DNA of 23,263 nt from Spirochaetota bacterium (GTDB lineage Bacteria > Spirochaetota > Leptospiria > Turneriellales > Turneriellaceae). Location: the NCBI GenBank assembly GCA_029561505.1, contig JAKQXK010000133.1, positions 1 to 23,263 on the forward strand, written 5' to 3'. Positions within the stretch are counted from its first letter, which is position 1; each line of letters starts with the position of its first letter. Shown here piece after piece: positions 1 through 7,245 of the stretch. A program made the position numbers and the translations under genes. Below the pieces are notes generated by a model, which was not told where the DNA came from, did no database searches, and saw nothing but the letters and a program-made list of their open reading frames with translations.

Positions 1-128
1 GTGGACGCTGCCTGCGTGTTGCGTATCGCCTTCAATCTGATCAGACGCCTTTTGTAATTACGGCTTACGATATCACTGATCGGGAAACGATAATCTTGCT
101 AGAGGATCAATATGAAAGTGATCGATAG
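1..128 (+). CDS. C-terminal fragment of a small toxin-like protein (DUF4258/BrnT-like)
   Basis: An open frame enters from the left edge (first full codon at base 3) and stops at TAG 126-128, giving 41 visible residues. The segment RVAYRLQSDQTPFVITAYDI, a beta-hairpin ending in a VITAYD-like strand, resembles the C-terminal strands of small RNase-like toxins of the DUF4258/BrnT kind; this is pattern recognition, not a search result. The next gene starts at 112 inside this frame, so the two overlap by 17 bases. Such overlap is common for translationally coupled toxin-antitoxin pairs. The start and the N-terminal catalytic residues lie outside the window, so activity cannot be judged. It could instead be the end of another small beta-rich protein. 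Confidence 0.4.
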   Translation, partial: GRCLRVAYRLQSDQTPFVITAYDITDRETIILLEDQYESDR

Positions 129-312
129 AATCGAAATTGAATATGTCGTGCCTGAAACCCAAGTCGAGCGCGATGAGATTGCAGCAATTATCCGCGACTT
201 TGAAGATGAAAAGAATCGCCCCATCGATTTAACGCGTTTTAGAAAGTTTGGCGGCAATTCTCACGTATCGAAAAAGGGCTACTGGCGCCAAACGCATTCA
301 GCGAGTCGCTAG
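112..312 (+). CDS. Small hypothetical protein, possible antitoxin partner of the upstream gene
   Basis: A 66-residue charged protein that I do not recognise as a family. It starts at ATG 112 with a good ribosome binding site (AGAGG at 101-105, 6-base spacing). The start overlaps the end of the upstream toxin-like gene. The N-terminal half alternates hydrophobic and acidic residues (IDRIEIEYVV, DEIAAIIRDFEDEK). The C-terminal part is basic and glycine-rich (FRKFGGNSHVSKKGYW). A structured acidic part plus a flexible basic tail, translational coupling and small size suit an antitoxin, but that role is inferred from context only. The gene ends two bases before the next start at 315. Confidence 0.5.
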   Translation: MKVIDRIEIEYVVPETQVERDEIAAIIRDFEDEKNRPIDLTRFRKFGGNSHVSKKGYWRQTHSASR

Positions 313-314
313 AA

Positions 315-920
315 ATGAAACTCTACGGTAGCATTACCTCACCCTTCGTACGCCGCGTGCGTTATCTCTGTTTTGAGCTCGGGCAACCGTTCGAGCTGGT
401 TGATTCGCTCACAGAAGCCGGGCAATCGGCAATGCGCGAAAAGAACCCGATCTGGAAAGTACCCTGCGCCGAAATCGACGGGCTGCTCATCTGGGATAGC
501 CACACCATCATTGATTACCTCACTGAAAAATTTGCCGATAACCCCAATGCTCTCAGAAAGCCGACAGGTGCCGAACGCTGGCGCGAACGCAATCTGGTGA
601 GTGCAGCCGACGGTTGCGTTGAATCGGCCATAAACGTATTCTATCTCAAAAAAGACGGTGTCGCCGTGGGCGACGTCGCTTACCTCGTGAAGCAGCGTGC
701 CCGCGTCGAATCGATTTTAACGTGGCTTAAGTCGCAGCTACAGGGCAATTTTTTCACCCCAGAGGCCAAAATCGGCCTCTCAGAGCTCACGCTCTATTGT
801 ATTCTCGATTGGCTCAGGTTTCGTGAAATGTACCCCGTAAACGATGACGCTGTGCTCAAGGCCTATTTGAATTTTCATGCGGGCAGGCCGGGCATTGTCG
901 CGACGCGTCTGCCTGGTTAA
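315..920 (+). CDS. Glutathione S-transferase family protein
   Basis: The 201-residue product has the two-domain plan of soluble GSTs. An N-terminal thioredoxin-like fold (about residues 1-78) begins MKLYGSITSPFVRRVRYLCF; the Ser/Pro of TSPF sits where the catalytic Ser or Cys of bacterial GSTs usually lies. The loop KVPC supplies the cis-proline that contacts glutathione, and WDSHTIIDYL matches the (E/D)S glutathione-binding turn. An all-helical second domain follows (about 85-200). Such enzymes conjugate or reduce substrates with glutathione in the cytosol; the substrate cannot be deduced. The ATG lies two bases after the preceding stop, so co-transcription is plausible. Length is normal for the family, and nothing looks broken. 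Confidence 0.8.
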   Translation: MKLYGSITSPFVRRVRYLCFELGQPFELVDSLTEAGQSAMREKNPIWKVPCAEIDGLLIWDSHTIIDYLTEKFADNPNALRKPTGAERWRERNLVSAADGCVESAINVFYLKKDGVAVGDVAYLVKQRARVESILTWLKSQLQGNFFTPEAKIGLSELTLYCILDWLRFREMYPVNDDAVLKAYLNFHAGRPGIVATRLPG

Positions 921-1054
921 TCTCTCCGCCTTTTTCACCGGGGGTTGCGCCACGGTTCGGTCTGCAGAAAGATTGCCTGTGTACCTCGGTGACAAGAGCT
1001 GCCGTATTAAAATTCTGCTAATAATTGCCGATAGTTGATGAAGGTACCTACACG

Positions 1055-2917
1055 ATGAGAATAGCTTTGTTTTTTTCCCTGTTTTTCGTGACGCCGATGG
1101 CCGTCTTCGCATCAGGCGACGCACACGACCCGGTGCACGATTTGCTCATGCACATCGGCCTGACGATTCTCATCGCGACAATCGTCGCATATTTGGGCAA
1201 TCTGGCAAAACAACCGCTGATTCTGGCGTACCTCGCGGCGGGCGCGATAATCGGGCCGAATTTTGGTTTGGGCCTCATCAAGAGCGAGAAGGATATCTCA
1301 ACAATCTCAGAGCTGGGCCTCGTCTTGCTGCTCTTCATGATTGGCATGGAGATTGATCTCAAAAAAATCAAAGCTTCAGGCAAGTCTCTGATCTTAACGG
1401 GCATCACGCAGTTTGCGATCTGCGCCGGTCTCGGTATCATGTTTTTTCAGCTGATTGGCTTTGCGCTCGGCGGCGGCAAATACGACGCATTCTACCTTGC
1501 GGTTGCCTGCGGCATTTCGTCGACCGCGATCGTGGTCAAACTTCTGTACGGTAAGTTTGAGCTCGATACGCTCGCGGGCCGCTTCACCCTCGGCACCCTC
1601 GTCTTTCAGGATATCTGGGCGATTGTGATTCTGGGCGTGCAGCCAAATCTGGCCGACCCGCAGATATTGCAGATTCTTCTTTCATTCGCCAAGGCGGGTG
1701 CGCTCGTCGCGGTGAGCATGGCGCTCAGCAAATATGTTTTGCCTGCGCTTTTCAGCCGTATCGCGAAGATTCCCGAGATGACCTTGCTGTTGTCGGTCGG
1801 CTGGTGTTTTGCCGTGTGCGCAGCTGCGCTGGCGATGGGGCTTTCTATTGAAATGGGCGCGTTGATCGCCGGTGTTTCGATTTCGACATTTCCCTATAAC
1901 CTTGACGTGGTCGCCAAAATCACCACGTTGCGCGACTTTTTTGTGACGATTTTTTTCGTTTCGCTGGGCATGAAAATACCCAACCCTGTCGCGCATGCCA
2001 GCCTTGTCGGCATCGCCTTTATCGCGGCGCTATTTGTGATCTTGTCGCGTTTTCTTTCTATATACCCGGTGTTGTTCTCTCTCAAAAACGGCAACCGCGT
2101 GAGCGTGCTCACTTCGCTTAACCTTTCGAATATCAGCGAGTTTTCGCTCGTGATCGCCGCGTTGGGCCTTGCCGCCGGGCACATCAGCGCAGACATACTT
2201 TCGATCATTATTTTCACTTTTGTGATCACGTCGATCTTCGCGCCATACATGATTAAGTATAACCAGCAATTGCAGCCACGCGTGACGCGATTCTTCGAAT
2301 TTTTTGGTCTCAGGGACAGCCGAAAGTACGTCGAGCCGAGTGAAGAAGAACTGCAAAAAGACGTGGCACTGCTTGGTTTTTACAAAGTCGCCAGCTCGTT
2401 TGTCACAGACGCGGTCGAAACGGCAGGTAAGAACAGCCTCAAAGACAAGATTGTGGTCGTTGATTTCAACCAGACCGTACACGCGAAACTGAAGAGCCTT
2501 GGCGTTCCGGCGGTTTATGGCGACATCGGCCATATCGATACACTGCACCATGTGGGCCTGCACCATACCAAGGTTGCCATCTCGACGATACCTGACACGA
2601 TTCTGGTCGGCACGAGCAACACCAAGTTGATCAAACAGATTGAAGGGATTGCTCCGCACGCGAAGATAATCGTGACGGCTGAAAATCCTCAAACGGCTTT
2701 GAAGATGTACGAAGACGGCGCCGACTACGTATTCTTGCCGCGCCAGCTCGCTTCGGCGCACCTGACGCCGATTGTACGTGATATGCTCGTGGTGACCGAC
2801 GCAGACGACAAATCAGCTGCCGCCAAGGCGCGCAAAAAGAAAGCGAGCGAGCGGCTCGAAAAACTGCGCGAAAGTGCGATAACCGAACTCAAAGACCGCC
2901 ACGAAATCATTAACTGA
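1055..2917 (+). CDS. Kef-type cation/proton antiporter (CPA2 family) with C-terminal RCK-like domain
   Basis: A 620-residue integral membrane protein. A signal-peptide-like first segment (MRIALFFSLFFVTPMAVFAS) precedes about twelve hydrophobic helices to about residue 405, typical of CPA2 sodium or potassium/proton exchangers. Family-like stretches include LILAYLAAGAIIGPNFG, ELGLVLLLFMIGMEIDL, GISSTAIVVKLL and FQDIWAIVIL. The cytosolic tail (about 425-580) resembles an RCK N domain (VYGDIGHIDTLHHVGL, VTAENPQTALKMYEDGADYVFLPRQ), but its nucleotide-binding loop reads LLGFYKVA rather than GxGxxG. The end is a basic, charged helix. I chose ATG 1055 over the upstream TTG 1025 because AAGG at 1041-1044 is well spaced for it and it yields a clean signal segment. 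The ion is unproven. A potassium channel gene follows. Confidence 0.85.
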   Translation: MRIALFFSLFFVTPMAVFASGDAHDPVHDLLMHIGLTILIATIVAYLGNLAKQPLILAYLAAGAIIGPNFGLGLIKSEKDISTISELGLVLLLFMIGMEIDLKKIKASGKSLILTGITQFAICAGLGIMFFQLIGFALGGGKYDAFYLAVACGISSTAIVVKLLYGKFELDTLAGRFTLGTLVFQDIWAIVILGVQPNLADPQILQILLSFAKAGALVAVSMALSKYVLPALFSRIAKIPEMTLLLSVGWCFAVCAAALAMGLSIEMGALIAGVSISTFPYNLDVVAKITTLRDFFVTIFFVSLGMKIPNPVAHASLVGIAFIAALFVILSRFLSIYPVLFSLKNGNRVSVLTSLNLSNISEFSLVIAALGLAAGHISADILSIIIFTFVITSIFAPYMIKYNQQLQPRVTRFFEFFGLRDSRKYVEPSEEELQKDVALLGFYKVASSFVTDAVETAGKNSLKDKIVVVDFNQTVHAKLKSLGVPAVYGDIGHIDTLHHVGLHHTKVAISTIPDTILVGTSNTKLIKQIEGIAPHAKIIVTAENPQTALKMYEDGADYVFLPRQLASAHLTPIVRDMLVVTDADDKSAAAKARKKKASERLEKLRESAITELKDRHEIIN

Positions 2918-2944
2918 CAGGTTCCATAAATGGAACCTGTCAGT
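2913..2944 (+). terminator. Strong hairpin overlapping the antiporter stop codon
   Basis: A perfect 13-bp stem (2913-2925 with 2932-2944, core CTGACAGGTTCC / GGAACCTGTCAG) closes a 6-base ATAAAT loop. The TGA stop at 2915-2917 lies inside the left arm. There is no T-run after it, so it is not a canonical Rho-independent terminator. It may block 3' exonuclease or take part in Rho-dependent termination. The structure is seen directly; the role is inferred. Confidence 0.55.
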
Positions 2945-2945
2945 C

Positions 2946-3079
2946 AGCAGGCGCCGGAACCGAAAAAGTGAAAAGCAGCAAAGTCGCTTTGTTTCAAAGC
3001 GACGACGCGCTTTAGCAGTCGTTTACCGCGGTAAACGACGAGGCTTTTCACTTTTTCGGAAATTATTCCGGCGCCTGCT
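2946..3079. repeat. 134-nt long-armed palindromic element with two internal hairpins
   Basis: The left arm 2946-2976 pairs with 3043-3059 (17 bp, perfect) and 3066-3079 (14 bp, perfect). The only interruption is a 6-base bulge (3060-3065) on the right arm. Inside the 31-bp stem sit two further hairpins: 2983-2991 with 2995-3003 (9 bp, TTT loop), and a perfect 22-bp palindrome at 3018-3039 centred on ACCGCGGT. No open frame or target-site duplication was found. The design is like ERIC-type or MITE-like intergenic repeats, or a structured RNA. It fills most of the gap between the antiporter and channel genes. Confidence 0.75.
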
Positions 3080-3171
3080 CAAAAGTTGCTGCCCACTGCC
3101 CGGCATTTTTTAGGTCGGTGGTTCATTCATAGCACCCTGTTTGCCGACAATCAGATAGGTACCTGCCTGCC

Positions 3172-4803
3172 ATGATCAAACAAGATAACGTCTATAAACG
3201 CTATTTTGATGCGTTGCTGCTCGTCTTTACGTTGTTCGCCGCGCTCGAAGTGCCGCTGCACCTGGCGCTGCAATACCCGGCCCCCCCGTGGATTCGCATT
3301 GTTAACCTGCTCTACCCGATTATTTTCACCATCGACATCATTACGACTTTTTTCACAACCATCACCGTCGACGGCGAAGAGGTTACCTCTAAAAAGCGTA
3401 TCGCTATCCATTACCTGCGCAGCTGGTTCATCGTTGACCTGATCGCCGCTACGCCTTTCGACCTGATTTTCGCCGACGGCTGGCTCTCAGAAGCGAGCAA
3501 CGCAGCGCGTTCGTTGCGGCTGTTTTCACCGCGTTACATTCAGATTCTGCTGCTCGTGCGCATGCTCAGAATCTATCACATCTTTCCGTTTCTCGAAAAG
3601 ACGCGCAAGAAGGAGCTCTTTAATCCCGGTTTGGTGCGCCTCTTTTTCACTATCTTCGTCGTTCTGATTATCGCGCACTGGGTCGCCTGCGGCTGGATGG
3701 CCCTGGGCAAAAAAGACCCCGCACTGGACTTCTTCACAAACTACGTTAAGGCGCTTTATTGGTGCATCACGACGATCACGACGATCGGCTATGGCGATAT
3801 CACGCCGTCGACGAACGCCCAGACGATTTATACGATGTTTGTGCAGCTGACCGGCGCCGGCATGTACGGTTATATCATTGGTAATTTGGCGAGCATGCTC
3901 GCCAACAGCGATCTCGCGCGCACGCAGTTTCGCGCCAAAATGGAAAAAATTCAGACGTTCATGCAATACCGCGACGTGCCCGGCGAATTGCAAGACAGCA
4001 TACGCACATACTACGACTACCTATGGAACAACCGCCGTGGCTTCGATGAATCAGCTGTGCTCGACGAGCTGCCGTCTTCGCTGAAGCTCAAGGTGGCCTT
4101 GCACTTAAACAAAGAGATCATCGAAAAAGTGCCTATGTTTCGCGGTGCGTCAGACGAGTTCATTCGTCAGATCGTATTGAACCTGAAAGCGGTGCTTTAT
4201 ACACCGGGTGACTACATTTTCCGCAAAGGTGAAATGGGTGACCAGATGTACTTTATCAGTCGGGGCAAGGTTGAAATCGTTTCTGAAGATGGCGCGACCA
4301 TTTTTGCGACCCTCTCTGAAGGGGGCTTTTTCGGTGAAATTGCCCTGCTGTTCAGCAGCGAGCGCACGGCGAGCGTTCGGGCGGCTGAATATTGCGACCT
4401 CTATACTCTGGATAAGTTCACCTTCGACAACGTGCTGCAGAAGTTTCCTGAGATTGCCGAGCAGGTGCATATCATGGCCGAAGAGCGCCAGCAACGTAAC
4501 TTGCAAGACCAGCGCAACGTGGCAACCATCAAGCCCGAACACGCCCGTATCGAGGGGTTGCGCGCTGTTTATGATTCAAAGCGTATCTTGTTAGACTGGC
4601 GAGACGTTCAAGGGGTGAATGGCTACCAGGTTGCCCGCTGGAACGACGACCGCGAAAAATGGGAATTTATCACCCGCTCCGCCCCGCTCAGCGAATGCAT
4701 CGACTTGTTGCCGTTCCGCGCGAAGACCAATACATACCGCGTGCGGGCAATCGTCGGTGAAGAGTTTGGGCCGTGGTCACCCGCGCGCCACGTCGACCTC
4801 TAA
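3172..4803 (+). CDS. Cyclic-nucleotide-gated, voltage-sensor-type potassium channel
   Basis: A 543-residue protein with six-helix channel architecture. S1-S4 span about residues 8-140; the S4 region (RSLRLFSPRYIQILLLVRML) carries several arginines. A pore loop with TTIGYGD (about 203-209) is the potassium selectivity signature. A C-linker helix region is followed by a cyclic-nucleotide-binding domain (about 325-435). Its phosphate-binding cassette, FFGEIALLFSSERTASVRA, retains the Glu and Arg that contact cAMP or cGMP, so ligand binding is likely. The last ~85 residues (LLDWRDVQGVNGYQVARW ... YRVRAIVGEEFGPWSPA) look like a fibronectin type III fold, unusual after a cNMP domain. It sits downstream of the antiporter, past a 254-nt gap, so it is probably a separate unit. 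Start is ATG 3172, with no strong ribosome binding site. Confidence 0.9.
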   Translation: MIKQDNVYKRYFDALLLVFTLFAALEVPLHLALQYPAPPWIRIVNLLYPIIFTIDIITTFFTTITVDGEEVTSKKRIAIHYLRSWFIVDLIAATPFDLIFADGWLSEASNAARSLRLFSPRYIQILLLVRMLRIYHIFPFLEKTRKKELFNPGLVRLFFTIFVVLIIAHWVACGWMALGKKDPALDFFTNYVKALYWCITTITTIGYGDITPSTNAQTIYTMFVQLTGAGMYGYIIGNLASMLANSDLARTQFRAKMEKIQTFMQYRDVPGELQDSIRTYYDYLWNNRRGFDESAVLDELPSSLKLKVALHLNKEIIEKVPMFRGASDEFIRQIVLNLKAVLYTPGDYIFRKGEMGDQMYFISRGKVEIVSEDGATIFATLSEGGFFGEIALLFSSERTASVRAAEYCDLYTLDKFTFDNVLQKFPEIAEQVHIMAEERQQRNLQDQRNVATIKPEHARIEGLRAVYDSKRILLDWRDVQGVNGYQVARWNDDREKWEFITRSAPLSECIDLLPFRAKTNTYRVRAIVGEEFGPWSPARHVDL

Positions 4804-4884
4804 TACGCGCCTCAACCAGAATGCAGGTGCGCTGGCCTACCACAGAAAGAGGTTATGCGATCAGGCTTCTGGTATTGTCAGCAG

Positions 4885-5523
4885 CTAGATTTCACCAGCA
4901 GCTTCTCGCCGCTCGCGGCGTTTCTTGACAAAATATTTTACAGTGAAATAGAGAATCACGCCTGCAATAACGAGTACAATACCATTCTCGATATTCTTAA
5001 TGACGGTTACAGCATGGTTGATCTGATCGCCAAAGAAATAGCAAGATAACACAATCGCCGGTACCGAAATCAGGGCGGCGAGGCCGTCAAACATCAAGAA
5101 GACGCGAAAGGGAATACCCAATGCCCCCGATGACAGAAACACGAGCGATCTCAGGCCCGGCATGAAACGAGCCGAAAAAATGACTTTGTTGCCGTGGTTC
5201 TTTAGTTTGTCTTTAACGGCTTCGAGTCTCTCGGCATGCATAATTTTGGCCATCCATTTCCATTCGAAGACGCGGTAACCAAAGCGCTTACCGATCTGAA
5301 ACATCGCGCCGTCGCCAAGCATTACGCCGGCAAGCCCCACGGCGACCATAACAAACGGATCTGCCTTCTGGTAATAGGCCATAAGGCCGCCGGCAATCAG
5401 AGTGATGTCTTCGGGAATCGGTAGGCCAAACCCGCACAGAAGTAAGACACCGAAGACGAGAATGTAGCTCCACGGTTCGTGAATCGACTGAATCGTCTGA
5501 ATTATGCCGTCAAGGTTGAACAT
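4885..5523 (-). CDS. DedA-family membrane protein
   Basis: A 212-residue polytopic inner-membrane protein. Hallmarks of the DedA (SNARE-associated/VTT) family are visible. The acidic re-entrant motif GFGLPIPEDITLIAGG lies near the N-terminus. Next comes GDGAMFQIGKRFGYRVF, then the arginine-rich motif FSARFMPGLRSLVFLSSGAL. A C-terminal hydrophobic helix ends in a basic tail (KYFVKKRRERREAAGEI). Some members recycle undecaprenyl phosphate or other phospholipids across the membrane and need proton-motive force; which activity applies here is unknown. It converges with the potassium channel gene and lies 63 bases downstream of the STAS-like gene on the same strand. Length is normal and all motifs are intact. 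Confidence 0.87.
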   Translation of the reverse strand: MFNLDGIIQTIQSIHEPWSYILVFGVLLLCGFGLPIPEDITLIAGGLMAYYQKADPFVMVAVGLAGVMLGDGAMFQIGKRFGYRVFEWKWMAKIMHAERLEAVKDKLKNHGNKVIFSARFMPGLRSLVFLSSGALGIPFRVFLMFDGLAALISVPAIVLSCYFFGDQINHAVTVIKNIENGIVLVIAGVILYFTVKYFVKKRRERREAAGEI

Positions 5524-5586
5524 GTGTACCGCGAGTATCTGCGGATATGAAAGGCCGTGTCAACTCAATGCAGGCCTAAACCGCCC

Positions 5587-6000
5587 TTAAGGCTGAATTT
5601 CAGAGCTTGTACTGTGCAAAAAGGGTTTTAGCCATTCCATTGCACTTTTTTCGTCATTGAACAGCCGCGTCGGTAAACGCGGCCGGTTAAACTGAATAAA
5701 GATGTTGCCCACCATGCGCTGAAAGTTCGAATGTATGATAAAGGCAAAAGCGTTGATATCTGATTCGCGGTCTCGCGCCGAGAAATATGACCGCGCCTGA
5801 GGCGTAATCGACTTGAGGTTCTTCAGGTCGATCAGCAGTGGACGCTTGCGTCCCCGGCAGAGTTCGTTGACGACGAGGCTGTTCTCTATGGCAAAATTCA
5901 GTACAATATCGACCCCCGCCTTCGCCTCTGTGCGAATATAACCTTCGGGTGTGCGCCAGGTTCTGAAGCCGTGCAGATCATGTATTTTCATAGAACTCAT
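5587..6000 (-). CDS. Small STAS/SpoIIAA-like protein (DUF7793-type)
   Basis: About 137 residues. The pattern RPLLIDLKNLKSITPQARSYFSARD, then FAFIIHSNFQRMVGNIFIQFNRPRLPTRLFNDEKSAMEWLKPF, matches a family of STAS-like single-domain proteins (DUF7793). In these, the LIDLKNLKSI strand-loop corresponds to the anti-sigma-antagonist core. The typical phosphorylatable Ser/Thr of SpoIIAA proteins is not obvious, so a phospho-switch role is not claimed. The start is uncertain: ATG 6000 (MSSMKIHD) is preferred, ATG 5991 is possible, and the frame stays open to a TTG at 6048. No ribosome binding site stands out. It precedes dedA on the same strand and may share a transcript with it. Confidence 0.62.
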   Translation of the reverse strand: MSSMKIHDLHGFRTWRTPEGYIRTEAKAGVDIVLNFAIENSLVVNELCRGRKRPLLIDLKNLKSITPQARSYFSARDRESDINAFAFIIHSNFQRMVGNIFIQFNRPRLPTRLFNDEKSAMEWLKPFLHSTSSEIQP

Positions 6001-6091
6001 CGCTGTCGCCCAAGAGACCCTGCATGCCCTCATGAGTCTGAAAAGCAAAAAATAGCTTGTCCGCCGGCTCAGGGGGATTTAGCTGTTTAAT

Positions 6092-6499
6092 ATGAACAAA
6101 ACACTATTTGTATTTCTGCTCCTTATTGTCACGGCGTTCTCGCTCTCTGCCAAGCACCATAAAGGTGATCACCCGGGCAAAGGCATGAAAGGCCCGATGC
6201 ACGCCAAAATGCTCGAAAAAATCGACACCGACAAAGATGGCAAAATCTCGAAACAAGAATGGCAGACCCACCACGACCAGAAATTCACCGAGCTCGACAC
6301 AGACAAAGATGGCGCGATTTCGCACGATGAATTTAAAGCACACCACCAGAAAATGATGAAAGAGCACCAGGCCAAAATGGGCATGAAAGAAGACGGCCCG
6401 GGCGACGAAAAACGTAAACATAAGAAGCCGCCACGCAAAAAGAAAAATAAAGATGACGATCTGCAATTTGACGGCCCGGAAGCCGAAGGTAAAGAGTAA
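6092..6499 (+). CDS. Exported EF-hand calcium-binding protein
   Basis: A 135-residue protein with a Sec signal peptide (MNKTLFVFLLLIVTAFSLSA; cleavage likely just after), so it is periplasmic or surface. Two canonical 12-residue EF-hand loops follow, DTDKDGKISKQE and DTDKDGAISHDE, each with Asp at 1, 3 and 5, Gly at 6, Ile at 8 and Glu at 12. That is the full calcium-ligand set. The linkers are rich in His, Met and Lys. The tail is strongly basic (KRKHKKPPRKKKNK) and then acidic. Calcium binding is well supported; the partner or process is unknown. AGGGGG lies 15 bases before the ATG, farther than usual, so translation may be modest. An EcsC-family gene follows 26 bases later. Confidence 0.82.
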   Translation: MNKTLFVFLLLIVTAFSLSAKHHKGDHPGKGMKGPMHAKMLEKIDTDKDGKISKQEWQTHHDQKFTELDTDKDGAISHDEFKAHHQKMMKEHQAKMGMKEDGPGDEKRKHKKPPRKKKNKDDDLQFDGPEAEGKE

Positions 6500-6525
6500 A
6501 AGCGGCAAAAGGCAAGAAAGCCCAA

Positions 6526-7245
6526 ATGGAAACCGAACGTTCTGAATCCTCATCGTCGGCGCCACCCGAAGCACCGGGAATGATGCTGCAAGTGCTCGAT
6601 GGCGCGTACCTGCAGGTGTTAAACGGCTTTGGTTTTTTTCCCTCTGCCGAAGCCGTTGCAGCCGAATATCTCGCGCACAACAACAACGATGTGCGTCGCG
6701 CAGCGGCTGATCTCATCAATTGGCAGATGACAAAGGCTGCCACTTCGGGTTTTTTGACCAATATCGGCGGTGCGGCAACTCTACCCATTTCTATACCGGC
6801 CAACATCTCGAGCGTGCTCTATCTGCAACTGCGCATGATTGCCTCAATCGCGATTCTTGGCGGGCACGATGTGCGCTCAGATAAGGTCAGAACGCTCGTC
6901 TATGTCACGCTGCTCGGTTCGGCCGCTGCCGACATTCTGAAAGAAGCCGGTATACATCTGGGGCAGAAACTCACCGTAGCAGCGATCACCAAGATCACGG
7001 GACTTGTGGCCCGAAAAATGGCGACAAGCGCAGCCGCCCGCCTGCTCGGTAAACTCGGGCTCTCGAGCGCACGTAATTTCATGAAGCTTGTGCCGGTCGC
7101 CGGCGGCCTCGTCGCCGCGGCCACTGATGCAGGCGCTACCAAGACAATAGGGGTAGTCGCGACCAAACTCTTCATCGGCGAAGAGCCCGCGGCCACCGGC
7201 AAAAGTCTTGACGCTACCCTCGGTACGCAGAGCGTCGGCGTATGA
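6526..7245 (+). CDS. EcsC-family protein
   Basis: A 239-residue protein. It has a short Ser/Glu-rich leader. The segment FLTNIGGAATLPISIPANISSVLYLQLRMIASIAILGGHD is the conserved membrane-facing helix pair of the EcsC family. Near the end, KLVPVAGGLVAAATDAGATKTIGVVA is the glycine-rich hydrophobic hairpin these proteins share. EcsC was first described beside an ABC transporter in Bacillus; its biochemical role is not established, so I assign none. The stop overlaps the aquaporin start by four bases (ATGA), which argues for translational coupling and a shared membrane function. No motif is missing. Confidence 0.7.
   Translation: METERSESSSSAPPEAPGMMLQVLDGAYLQVLNGFGFFPSAEAVAAEYLAHNNNDVRRAAADLINWQMTKAATSGFLTNIGGAATLPISIPANISSVLYLQLRMIASIAILGGHDVRSDKVRTLVYVTLLGSAAADILKEAGIHLGQKLTVAAITKITGLVARKMATSAAARLLGKLGLSSARNFMKLVPVAGGLVAAATDAGATKTIGVVATKLFIGEEPAATGKSLDATLGTQSVGV

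Noticed and set aside
2030..2761. A long open frame (243 codons) on the minus strand opposite the antiporter gene
   Set aside because: It lies wholly antisense to a strongly supported membrane transporter, its product is charged and has no recognisable motifs, and it follows codon bias of the real gene.
2946..3079. A tRNA-like cloverleaf reading of the multi-hairpin element
   Set aside because: The outer stem is 31 bp rather than 7, there is no TTC-containing arm, and the length is too great for a tRNA.
4925..4955. A TTGACA box and downstream AT-rich stretch resembling a promoter on the plus strand
   Set aside because: It is inside the 3' coding end of dedA, with no plus-strand gene downstream for it to serve.
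6104..6806. Several minus-strand open frames opposite the EF-hand and EcsC genes
   Set aside because: They are shadows of repetitive Lys/Asp codons (Phe/Val-rich in translation) and have no independent start signals.
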